A stretch of 14,525 nucleotides of DNA, from positions 1 through 14,525 of the forward strand of contig JAUXQA010000033.1 in the NCBI GenBank assembly GCA_030683195.1. Reading direction: 5' to 3'. The notes beneath the pieces were generated by a model. That model had not been told where the DNA came from. It ran no database searches and worked only from the letters and a program-made list of their open reading frames with translations. Source of the DNA: Rhodoferax sp. (GTDB taxonomy: Bacteria; Pseudomonadota; Gammaproteobacteria; Burkholderiales; Burkholderiaceae_C). Made by a program: the position numbers and the translations under genes. Positions 1 to 5,667 of the stretch are shown here, piece after piece; within the stretch, counting starts at the first letter, position 1; every line of letters begins with the position of its first letter.

Positions 1-1
1 G

Positions 2-832
2 GGCAGCTCCTGGCTGGATGACTACGCGCCCAGCATGGGCGCAGCGCTGGCCTACTACACCCTGTTTTCTTTAGCCCCCTTGCTGCTGATCGTGATCTCG
101 GTAGCGGGGCTGGTTTTTGGTCAAGAAGCCGCGCGCGGCGAGATTGAGTCGCAGCTGCGCGACTTGATGGGCGAGCAGGGCGCCAGTGCCGTACAAGCCT
201 TGCTGGCCAGTGTGGACAAGCCCACCGAGGGCGTGGCGGCCACTGTGGTGGGCGTTGCGCTGCTGCTGGTGGGTGCCACCACGGTCTTCGGGGAACTGCA
301 AGATTCTCTGGATCGCATCTGGCGTGCCCCGTCCCAGGATCGCGCGGGCGGATGGCTGGCTTTGATTCGAACCCGCCTGCTCTCATTTGGCATGATTTTG
401 GCCATCGGTTTTCTTCTGATGGTCTCCCTGGTCCTGAGCGCGGTGTTGTCCATCATGGAGCACTGGTGGAGCATGTTGTTTGGCGGCTGGCTTTTCATCG
501 CGAGTGTGGTGAACGGTCTTGCGGGCTTTTTCCTGATTGCAGCCATGTTTGCCCTGATCTACAAGGTCATGCCTCGAGTAAGGGTGCAATGGACAGACGT
601 CTGGATTGGCGCGGTGTTCACAGCCTTGCTGTTTACTCTGGGCAAGGCACTGATTGGCTTCTACATTGGCCGCAGCGGTGTGGCATCCGCTTTTGGTGCC
701 GCAGGCTCACTCGTTGTGGTGCTGCTGTGGGTTTATTACTCTGCCCAAATCTTCTTGATTGGTGCCGAATTCACCTGGGTCTATGCCAATACGTTTGGTT
801 CCAGAAAGCGCCCGGAAAAAAGCCCGGCATGA
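2..832 (+). CDS. BrkB/YihY-family inner-membrane protein, 5' end cut by window
   Basis: The reading frame is open from the first bases, giving S-W-L-D-D-Y-A-P-S before the first Met at 35. That peptide fits the conserved N-terminal part of YihY/virulence factor BrkB proteins, so the true start lies outside the window. Visible family features are the G-A-A-L-A-Y-Y-T-L-F-S-L-A-P segment, a polar stretch with D-S-L-D-R-I-W, and five or six strongly hydrophobic helices ending in a segment with L-L-W-V-Y-Y-S-A-Q-I-F-L-I-G-A-E-F-T. The family is a multi-pass inner-membrane protein of unknown transport or structural role; the old ribonuclease BN label was an error. The tail R-K-R-P-E-K-S-P-A is cytoplasmic-looking. 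The last codons lie inside the terminator hairpin of the convergent OmpA-like gene. Confidence 0.9.
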   Translation, partial: GSSWLDDYAPSMGAALAYYTLFSLAPLLLIVISVAGLVFGQEAARGEIESQLRDLMGEQGASAVQALLASVDKPTEGVAATVVGVALLLVGATTVFGELQDSLDRIWRAPSQDRAGGWLALIRTRLLSFGMILAIGFLLMVSLVLSAVLSIMEHWWSMLFGGWLFIASVVNGLAGFFLIAAMFALIYKVMPRVRVQWTDVWIGAVFTALLFTLGKALIGFYIGRSGVASAFGAAGSLVVVLLWVYYSAQIFLIGAEFTWVYANTFGSRKRPEKSPA

Positions 833-848
833 GAATTCATACCGGGCT
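816..848 (-). terminator. Intrinsic terminator of the OmpA-like gene, overlapping the brkB stop
   Basis: AGCCCGG (821-827) pairs with CCGGGCT (842-848). Inside it ATGA (829-832) pairs with TCAT (837-840), with one C/A mismatch between the two stems. Read on the minus strand, the stem is followed directly by a T run (A run 816-821 on plus), a classic rho-independent terminator for the minus-strand operon. On plus it is followed only by GTTTCGGGTTT, so it would be weaker for brkB. Confidence 0.85.
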
Positions 849-866
849 GTTTCGGGTTTGTTGTTC

Positions 867-1817
867 TTAACGTGGCATGACTTTGCCGGTGTCGTCAGAG
901 ACAATGATCTCGACCCGGCGGTTCAGCTGGCGGTTGGGCGCCGTGTCATTGGCCGCCACAGGGTAGGACTGACCGTAGCCCCGGATCTGAATGCGCGAGG
1001 GTGCAACGCCCTGACCTTGCAGGGCATCGCGCACGGCTGTGGCGCGTCGCTCTGACAACTCCTGGTTGTAGCCGGCAGCGCCAGTGCTGTCAGTGAAGCC
1101 CTCAATCAACACATTGCGCTGGGGGTTCTCTTGCAACACGCTGGCCAGCTTTTGGGTGGTGCGCATGCCTTCGTCGCTCAAGCGCGAGAGGTCGGTGCCA
1201 AACAGCACATCACCCAAGGTGATGACCAGGCCACGCTCGGTCTTTTTGGCAGCCAGGTCAGCCATCTGGGCTTCCAGTTGGGCCGCGCGGGCTTGGGCCT
1301 CCTGGGTCTTGCGCTGGGCATTGGCCAAGTCAACTTGAGCCGCCTGGGTATCGCGCTGCGCCTGGGCTGCGTTGTTTTGTGCCCTGGCTGCATCGCTTTG
1401 CGCCATCTCGGCAGCCAGTTTTGACTTTTCAGCGTTCATCTTGGCGATGTTGGCTTCGTTGGTGCGCTGGTCGATGCGGATTTGGTCACGCTCTTTGCTG
1501 GCGTTGGTCACATCCGCCTCGGCAGCCCGCTGGTTGGCGACTTCTTGGGTCAATGCAATTTTTTGCCTGGCCAGATAGGCCAACTGGTCAATTTTTTCAG
1601 CGCTGCTGTTGTCACTGGCTTCGGCGTTGGCCCGAGCCAGTGCGTCACCGGCTTGCTTCAATTCAAGCGGTGCGTAGGTGGCTACCTTGGGGTTGTTTTG
1701 TGCCATGCGGTAGTCGCTGCGTGTCTGGTCGAGCATGCTGGTGGTGCTGACTGAGCCGCAGGCAGCGACAAGAGCGGCAACCGCCAGCAGTGTGGGAACG
1801 AAGAAAACTTTTTTCAT
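867..1817 (-). CDS. OmpA-domain lipoprotein with DUF4398-like coiled-coil stalk
   Basis: This 316-residue protein opens with a lipoprotein signal peptide (M-K-K-V-F-F-V-P-T) and a lipobox A-L-V-A-A-C with Cys20 as the lipidation site. Residues about 28-195 are an Ala/Gln/Lys-rich, nearly continuous helix resembling DUF4398 and coiled-coil stalks. Residues about 197-308 form an OmpA C-terminal peptidoglycan-binding domain: G-F-T-D-S-T-G with Asp243, then N-R-Q-L-N-R-R-V-E-I with Arg300/301, the positions that grip diaminopimelate in the family. The likely role is tethering the outer membrane to peptidoglycan from the periplasm. The ATG at 1817 has AAGG about 7 bases upstream. The gene lies 32 bases after a small DUF4398 lipoprotein and is the last gene before the terminator. 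Confidence 0.92.
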   Translation of the reverse strand: MKKVFFVPTLLAVAALVAACGSVSTTSMLDQTRSDYRMAQNNPKVATYAPLELKQAGDALARANAEASDNSSAEKIDQLAYLARQKIALTQEVANQRAAEADVTNASKERDQIRIDQRTNEANIAKMNAEKSKLAAEMAQSDAARAQNNAAQAQRDTQAAQVDLANAQRKTQEAQARAAQLEAQMADLAAKKTERGLVITLGDVLFGTDLSRLSDEGMRTTQKLASVLQENPQRNVLIEGFTDSTGAAGYNQELSERRATAVRDALQGQGVAPSRIQIRGYGQSYPVAANDTAPNRQLNRRVEIIVSDDTGKVMPR

Positions 1818-1849
1818 TGGGTAGCCTTTGTTGTGTTTGTTGTTATTGC

Positions 1850-2230
1850 TTATTTGTTGGTGCGTTCAAGTTCTGAACGCAAGACATTGATGTCGTCTTG
1901 CAGCGCATTGGCTGCGGCTTGTGCTTTGGTCGAATTGGCTTTGGCCTGTGCGAGCTTGGCGTCGGCTTGAGCCTGGGCTGCCAGATCGATGGCCAGTTCA
2001 TAATTTTTGTCGGCCATGGCCTTGTTGGCACGAACCATTTTTTCGCGGGCGGATGCCATTTCCATGGGGGCAAACTGGGTGCCGCCGGCGCCTGCGGCGT
2101 TGTCAACAGCTGCCTTGCTCACGGCCACATCAGCCGTGGCAGGGGTCTTGAGGCTGGTGCAGCCCACGGTCAAAATAAGGGCTGCTCCGCAGATGGCCAG
2201 CATCAGTTGGCGTGAATGGTTTGTGATCAT
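1850..2230 (-). CDS. DUF4398-domain small lipoprotein
   Basis: This 126-residue protein has a signal peptide and a lipobox I-L-T-V-G-C (Cys24), so it should be a lipid-anchored periplasmic protein. After about 30 residues the rest is an Ala-rich amphipathic helix, with M-E-M-A-S-A-R-E-K-M and A-I-D-L-A-A-Q-A-Q-A-D-A-K, matching the DUF4398 helical-hairpin pattern. The ATG at 2230 is preceded by GGGAG and an A-rich spacer, a strong ribosome site. It resembles the stalk of the next gene, with which it probably forms one transcription unit and perhaps one assembly. Molecular function is unknown. Confidence 0.85.
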   Translation of the reverse strand: MITNHSRQLMLAICGAALILTVGCTSLKTPATADVAVSKAAVDNAAGAGGTQFAPMEMASAREKMVRANKAMADKNYELAIDLAAQAQADAKLAQAKANSTKAQAAANALQDDINVLRSELERTNK

Positions 2231-2309
2231 TTTTTTTCTCCCGTTGGAACGACATCAATTGCGAAATTACTTTTGATGATTAGGGTTATAGGGGCTGCCT
2301 GATGGCGCG

Positions 2310-2329
2310 TCTGTGTGTTGTCACACAGA
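2310..2329. repeat. Perfect inverted repeat between two genes of the envelope cluster
   Basis: TCTGTGTG and CACACAGA form a perfect 8-bp stem around TTGT. It lies in the 111-bp gap between the 141-residue protein and the DUF4398 lipoprotein. No T run follows on either strand, so it is not a standard intrinsic terminator. It could be an operator for the lipoprotein pair, an mRNA processing or stability hairpin, or a rho-dependent end. Confidence 0.5.
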
Positions 2330-2341
2330 GGCTGGTGAAGC

Positions 2342-2767
2342 TCAAAGGCGCATTTGGGGCGAACCGCTGCGACGCTTGAGTGCTTCTGACATGAGTTGCG
2401 GTATGAGCCCGGCCAGCAGGGCCGATGTGGGAACCCATCGCCATGGCCGTACGGCGGCCAGCAAGCCACCAGTGGCCGCTGCAGCCAGCACCAGCTTGAA
2501 GGGGTGCTTCTGCGCGACGGGCTGAAGAATCACAGTACCTGTTTCAGCGGCGAGGCTCAGGGCCACGCGAAGGGGTTGCCTGTCCCACCATCCTTCAAAC
2601 ACGGACACGAGCAGGATGGCTGCAGGCGTAGCGCGCAGCTTGAATAACCAGTCGGGCCCTGTGTTTACAGGGCGGTCAGGGTCCGCGTGTTCTGTGTCTG
2701 CATCGGGGTGGCGCATGGCTTGGCGCATGCGCTCACGCGACAGGGCGAGTCGTTCGGCGGCGTTCAT
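2342..2767 (-). CDS. Uncharacterised hydrophobic protein in a YqjK-like position
   Basis: I do not recognise a named family in this 141-residue product. The first 40 residues are charged and hydrophilic (R-E-R-M-R-Q-A-M-R-H, then Asp/Glu-rich). They are followed by hydrophobic segments at about 47-60, 68-85, 91-106 (A-A-A-A-T-G-G-L-L-A-A-V, preceded by K-H-P-F-K) and 112-128. The H-P-F-K...A-A-A-T-G-G motif recalls the membrane anchor of DUF883 proteins. The ATG at 2767 overlaps the stop of the holin-like gene by four bases (ATGA), implying translational coupling. Its position after DUF883 and YqjE-like genes matches that of yqjK in E. coli, but sequence kinship is not evident. Confidence 0.75.
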   Translation of the reverse strand: MNAAERLALSRERMRQAMRHPDADTEHADPDRPVNTGPDWLFKLRATPAAILLVSVFEGWWDRQPLRVALSLAAETGTVILQPVAQKHPFKLVLAAAATGGLLAAVRPWRWVPTSALLAGLIPQLMSEALKRRSGSPQMRL

Positions 2768-3144
2768 GCCGATTCCGCCGCGCGCAGCATGGCCATGTCA
2801 GCGCCCATCTGGCGTCCCAGGTTTCCAAATGCATCCGTGGGGTTTTGACGCGATGCCATCCAGACGCAGGTGATGGCCACAAATAGCGGCAGCAGCGGCA
2901 TGGCCCACAAGATCCAAGGTGCGTGGACAAGAAGGGGAGGCGTCACCGCCCACAACATCACCGCCACGCCACCCAGTACGGCCGCCACACTCAAGCAGCA
3001 CAGGGCCACCGCCTGCAGCATCGCCCAGCGACGCCAAGCGGTGAATGACTGGCCAAACTCCTCATGAAAGAGGCCGGCATAGGCCTGCGCATGGTCCACG
3101 AGGAGTTGCGGTCGGGTCGCAAGCAGGGTGAGTAATGGATGCAT
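2764..3144 (-). CDS. Holin-X / YqjE-like phage-holin-family membrane protein
   Basis: I place the start at the ATG at 3144 (126 residues). An in-frame TTG at 3159 would add five residues but has no ribosome site. The N-terminal 40 residues form an amphipathic helix (L-L-V-D-H-A-Q-A-Y-A-G-L-F-H-E-E). Two transmembrane helices follow at about 42-68 and 73-97, then a polar tail with N-P-T-D-A-F-G-N-L-G-R-Q-M-G-A-D. This is the layout of the phage_holin_3_6/Actinobacterial Holin-X family, to which E. coli YqjE belongs. Despite the name there is no evidence of lysis. It sits 21 bases after the DUF883 stop, and its own stop overlaps the next start. Confidence 0.75.
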   Translation of the reverse strand: MHPLLTLLATRPQLLVDHAQAYAGLFHEEFGQSFTAWRRWAMLQAVALCCLSVAAVLGGVAVMLWAVTPPLLVHAPWILWAMPLLPLFVAITCVWMASRQNPTDAFGNLGRQMGADMAMLRAAESA

Positions 3145-3165
3145 CTCGGATCCCGTCAAGATTAT

Positions 3166-3546
3166 TTAGCGGCGATTGTTGTTGCGGGTGAGGAGGCTCA
3201 CCAGCGCCATCAGGGCGGCTCCCGTCGCTGCGGCAATCAGTACGGATTTCAGGGGGTCGTGGCGGATATAGCTGGCGGTGCTTTCCGAGGCTTGTTCTGC
3301 CTTCACGCGCAACTGGTGTGACGCATCGCGCACGCTGTCTACGCTACGGTGTGCAAAGGCGCTGACACCTTCCACAGCATGATTCAGGACAGGCAGGGTG
3401 TCATGGCGCAGGTCCTGCATCGCACTGGCGAGTTTGTCTACCGTCTGCGTGGCGACATTTTGAGTGGATTTGATGGCTTGGTCAGCGGCGTGCGAGGCGC
3501 GGTCAACCAAGGGGGTGGAGGTTTCAGTGGTTTTAGTGAGAAACAT
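3166..3546 (-). CDS. DUF883-family membrane-anchored protein (YqjD/ElaB-like)
   Basis: This 126-residue protein has a long hydrophilic helical N-terminal part (residues 1-90). The C-terminus carries Y-I-R-H-D-P-L-K-S-V-L-I-A-A-A-T-G-A-A, with a hydrophobic anchor at about 99-119 and the basic tail R-N-N-N-R-R. The R-x-D/N-P-x-x-S-V followed by a small-residue zipper is the hallmark of DUF883 C-terminal anchors. E. coli YqjD and ElaB are inner-membrane proteins that bind stationary-phase ribosomes; a similar role here is inferred. The ATG at 3546 has AGGA about 6 bases upstream. The gene heads the YqjD/YqjE-like part of the cluster. Confidence 0.85.
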   Translation of the reverse strand: MFLTKTTETSTPLVDRASHAADQAIKSTQNVATQTVDKLASAMQDLRHDTLPVLNHAVEGVSAFAHRSVDSVRDASHQLRVKAEQASESTASYIRHDPLKSVLIAAATGAALMALVSLLTRNNNRR

Positions 3547-3573
3547 GGGGAGTCCTAAAGTGAAGAAAATTCA

Positions 3574-3593
3574 GCCGGGACTGATGTCCCGGC
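3574..3593 (-). terminator. Probable terminator or attenuating hairpin after the DUF1328 gene
   Basis: GCCGGGAC (3574-3581) pairs perfectly with GTCCCGGC (3586-3593) around TGAT. On the minus strand the hairpin is followed by TGAATTTTC, a short and offset T tract, so termination is probably partial. It separates the DUF1328 peptide from the DUF883 gene by differential expression rather than a full stop. Confidence 0.55.
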
Positions 3594-3595
3594 GC

Positions 3596-3606
3596 GGGGG
3601 GGGGGG
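3596..3606. repeat. Run of 11 G in the DUF1328-DUF883 gap
   Basis: Eleven consecutive G (C on the coding strand of the flanking genes) lie directly beside the terminator-like hairpin, about 50 bases upstream of the DUF883 start. Such tracts are prone to slippage in replication and to miscounting in sequencing. Confidence 0.9.
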
Positions 3607-3627
3607 CGCGACGCTGTTGCGCCGGGC

Positions 3628-3792
3628 TCAACGCTTTCTCAGTGTTCCGAAAAGGAAACTGACAATGGCCAGAACAACAAAGACGAAAAACAGGATCTTG
3701 GCAATACCAACGGCGCCAGCGGCAATGCCACCGAAGCCAAACAGAGCCGCAATCAATGCGATGACGAAGAAAACAACTGCGTAGTGCAACAT
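3628..3792 (-). CDS. DUF1328 (YtjA-like) small membrane protein
   Basis: The 54-residue product begins M-L-H-Y-A-V-V-F-F-V-I and is hydrophobic almost throughout: helix about 3-25 with F-G-F-G-G-I-A-A-G-A-V-G-I-A, helix 28-48, tail T-L-R-K-R. The F-G-F-G-G-I-A...A-K-I-L-F motif is diagnostic of the DUF1328 family of tiny two-helix inner-membrane proteins. The ATG at 3792 has AGGAG seven bases upstream; a longer in-frame extension upstream to 3885 is low-complexity and has no comparable site, so it was rejected. It is the first gene of the minus-strand cluster. Function is unknown; homologues are often stress-induced. Confidence 0.9.
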   Translation of the reverse strand: MLHYAVVFFVIALIAALFGFGGIAAGAVGIAKILFFVFVVLAIVSFLFGTLRKR

Positions 3793-3901
3793 GGCAAAAC
3801 TCCTGGTCAATGGAATAAAAGATGAGGCTTGAGAATAGGCCCCGGGCGCTGCACCGTCTGTTCGCTTGCCCACATAGCCCAACAAATTTCCGGTAGTCTG
3901 T

Positions 3902-3930
3902 TTGTTTTTTCAGTGCGTCATGCCTAGACT
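3902..3930 (+). promoter_or_regulatory. Candidate sigma-70 promoter for the molybdopterin-fold gene
   Basis: TTGTTT (3902-3907) and TAGACT (3925-3930) are separated by 17 bases, which would start transcription near 3937. The -35 box matches the consensus poorly (3 of 6), so this is a weak prediction. Confidence 0.35.
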
Positions 3931-3972
3931 TGGGCTAACCAAGTGATCCATTTCAACGAGCGAGCAATTTCC

Positions 3973-4566
3973 ATGCATCAACGTCGTCAACTTTTGAGAC
4001 TCACCGCGCTTGGGGCACTTGCTGCGCCATCCCTCATTCAGGCGCAACCCTCGCCCAAGGCGTTACGCGGCCCCACCTTGCTGACTGTGTCCGGGTTGAT
4101 TGGCGCTGGCAACCGGGGCCCGATCAACAAGATTCAGGACCAGATGATGGTCAAGCAGAAAGTCAGTTTCGGCAAAGCCCATGCCTTCGACTTTGCGGCC
4201 ATCACGGCGTTACCAGCAGTCACCATTCAACCGACGCTGGAGTACGACGGTGCCCGGCACATCCTGAAAGGCCCGCTGTTGATCGACGTATTGAAGTCCT
4301 GTGGCGTCAAGGTGCAGGACGGGATGGTGGTTTTCCTGCGCGCGGTGGATGGCTACGCGGCCCAGGTTTCTGTGGCCGATGCCATCAAGTACCGGTTCAT
4401 CGTGGCGACCCATCTGGATGGGCATCCCATGGCTCTGGGCGGGTTGGGGCCCCTGTGGGCTGTTTTTGATGCGGATCGTTTCGCCGACATGGCGGCCAAG
4501 TCGTTGCCGGACCGGTTCGCGTGGTGCCCCTGGGCCACCTATCACATTGAAGTGAAGGCGGCCTGA
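3973..4566 (+). CDS. Exported small molybdopterin-oxidoreductase-fold protein
   Basis: With the ATG at 3973 the product has 197 residues and an N-terminal signal, M-H-Q-R-R-Q-L-L-R-L-T-A-L-G-A-L, with a likely cut after I-Q-A (about residue 24). The twin Arg hints at Tat export, but the motif is incomplete. A GTG at 3943 would add ten residues. The body carries the pattern of the sulfite-oxidase-like molybdopterin domain: L-T-V-S-G, then H-I-L-K-G-P-L-L-I-D-V-L (97-108), then V-F-L-R-A-V-D-G-Y-A-A-Q-V-S (119-133), ending in Y-H-I-E-V. The cysteine that ligates Mo in sulfite oxidase or YedY is not evident; the only cysteines are 110 and 185. It may be a non-catalytic or divergent periplasmic member. 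It is convergent with the dehydrogenase gene. Confidence 0.75.
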   Translation: MHQRRQLLRLTALGALAAPSLIQAQPSPKALRGPTLLTVSGLIGAGNRGPINKIQDQMMVKQKVSFGKAHAFDFAAITALPAVTIQPTLEYDGARHILKGPLLIDVLKSCGVKVQDGMVVFLRAVDGYAAQVSVADAIKYRFIVATHLDGHPMALGGLGPLWAVFDADRFADMAAKSLPDRFAWCPWATYHIEVKAA

Positions 4567-4581
4567 GAAGCCCAGGCCGCC
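4557..4581. terminator. Shared hairpin between convergent genes
   Basis: GGCGGCCTG (4557-4565) pairs perfectly with CAGGCCGCC (4573-4581) around a 7-base loop. It spans the stop of the molybdopterin-fold gene and ends ten bases before the end of the convergent dehydrogenase gene. Neither side has a strong T tract; the minus side reads TTCACTTC. It is likely a bidirectional but leaky terminator. Confidence 0.55.
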
Positions 4582-4591
4582 CAAAGACACC

Positions 4592-5440
4592 TTAATAGGT
4601 GTAAACGCCCTGTCCGGTTTTGCGGCCCAGACGGCCAGCGGCCACGAGTTCCTTGAGCAGTGGGCAGGGGCGGTACTTGCTGTCGCCGTACTCGCTCAGG
4701 TACACCTCCATCACGGCCAGACACACATCCAGGCCAATCATGTCGGCCAGTGCCAGGGGGCCAATGGGCTGGTTGCAGCCGAGCTTCATGCCGGCGTCGA
4801 TATCCTCGGCCGTGGCCAGGCCTTCAGACAATACAAACAAGGCTTCATTGATCATGGGCACCAGGATGCGGTTGACCACAAAGCCCGGGGCGTTTTTGAC
4901 CGTGATGGGTGTCTTGCCCAGCGCCCGGGCCATGGTCTGCACAGCGGCATGGGTGGCATCGCTGGTTTGAAGGCCGCGAATAATTTCCACCAGCGCCATC
5001 ATCGGCACAGGGTTGAAAAAATGCATGCCAATGAAGCGGTCAGCGCGGGTGGTCACAGCGGCCAGTTTGGTGATGGAGATAGACGAGGTGTTGGAGGCCA
5101 CGATCACCTCCGGGCCCACCACGGCGTCGATCTGCTTGAGGATTTTGACCTTCAGGTCAAAGTTTTCAGTCGCGGCTTCAATCACTAACTGGGCGGATTT
5201 GAGGTCGTCATAACTTGTGCTGCCCTGGATGCGCGCCAGCGCCGCGTCTTTGTCAGCCGTGGTGATCTTCTCTTTTTTGACCAATCGGTCCAGACTTCCT
5301 GACACATTGGCAATGCCCTTGGCGACGGCAGCGTCCGAAATGTCAACCATCACAACGTGGATGCCGGATACGGCACAGGCCTGTGCTATGCCGTTACCCA
5401 TGGTGCCAGCGCCGATGATGCCTACGGTGGTGATGCTCAT
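4592..5440 (-). CDS. hbd: 3-hydroxybutyryl-CoA dehydrogenase
   Basis: This 282-residue protein catalyses NAD(P)-dependent interconversion of (S)-3-hydroxybutyryl-CoA and acetoacetyl-CoA in the cytosol. The N-terminus V-G-I-I-G-A-G-T-M-G-N-G-I-A is the Rossmann dinucleotide site (6-19). V-I-E-A-A-T-E-N (87-94), S-N-T-S-S (116-120) and G-M-H-F-F-N-P-V-P with His140, followed by Glu152, are the catalytic signature of the HAD/Hbd family. The C-terminus G-R-K-T-G-Q-G-V-Y-T-Y is canonical. The ATG at 5440 has GGAG upstream; an in-frame extension to 5509 was rejected as not family-like. It is divergent from the phaC operon, from which a 227-bp regulatory gap separates it. PaaH-type homologues of aromatic degradation are an alternative name. 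Confidence 0.93.
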   Translation of the reverse strand: MSITTVGIIGAGTMGNGIAQACAVSGIHVVMVDISDAAVAKGIANVSGSLDRLVKKEKITTADKDAALARIQGSTSYDDLKSAQLVIEAATENFDLKVKILKQIDAVVGPEVIVASNTSSISITKLAAVTTRADRFIGMHFFNPVPMMALVEIIRGLQTSDATHAAVQTMARALGKTPITVKNAPGFVVNRILVPMINEALFVLSEGLATAEDIDAGMKLGCNQPIGPLALADMIGLDVCLAVMEVYLSEYGDSKYRPCPLLKELVAAGRLGRKTGQGVYTY

Positions 5441-5559
5441 GCTGAAAAACTCCAAGTGGTGAAAAACAGTCATGTTAACTTTGTGCCGTCCGGGATCTGG
5501 GGCCTGCAACGGCTCCGTGGGTTACTTTGTGGTGTCGGTATGCAGGTTGCCGGAATAAC

Positions 5560-5573
5560 TTGATGCAAATCAA
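5560..5573 (+). promoter_or_regulatory. Perfect FNR/ANR binding site
   Basis: TTGATGCAAATCAA matches the FNR/ANR/FixK consensus TTGAT-N4-ATCAA at every specified base, with a further C/G pair on the outside. Its centre (5566.5) lies about 70-71 bases upstream of the transcription start predicted from the promoter at 5603-5630. That is a recognised class I activation position. It lies in the gap between hbd and phaC, so it could also affect hbd. Confidence 0.85.
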
Positions 5574-5602
5574 GAATTCGGCTTTAACTCGGTGGGGTCA
5601 AG

Positions 5603-5630
5603 TTGAACCAAGGGTATACCCGCGCATACT
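5603..5630 (+). promoter_or_regulatory. Candidate promoter of the phaC operon
   Basis: TTGAAC (5603-5608) and CATACT (5625-5630), 16 bases apart, each match four of six consensus bases and predict a start near 5637, about 31 bases before the phaC ATG. An alternative -10 is TATACC at 5615-5620, which would put the FNR box near -60. Both are in helical phase for class I activation. Confidence 0.5.
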
Positions 5631-5667
5631 CGGGCTTCTGTCAACTATCGGGCACTGCGCCATCCTC

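Noticed and set aside
2764..3144. Holin-like gene as part of a prophage lysis cassette
   Set aside because: No endolysin, spanin or other phage genes nearby; the DUF883 neighbour fits the chromosomal YqjDE context.
5527..5667. Upstream extension of phaC in the same frame
   Set aside because: It would cover the FNR box and the promoter and is not like PhaC N-termini; the ATG at 5668 gives a family-like start.
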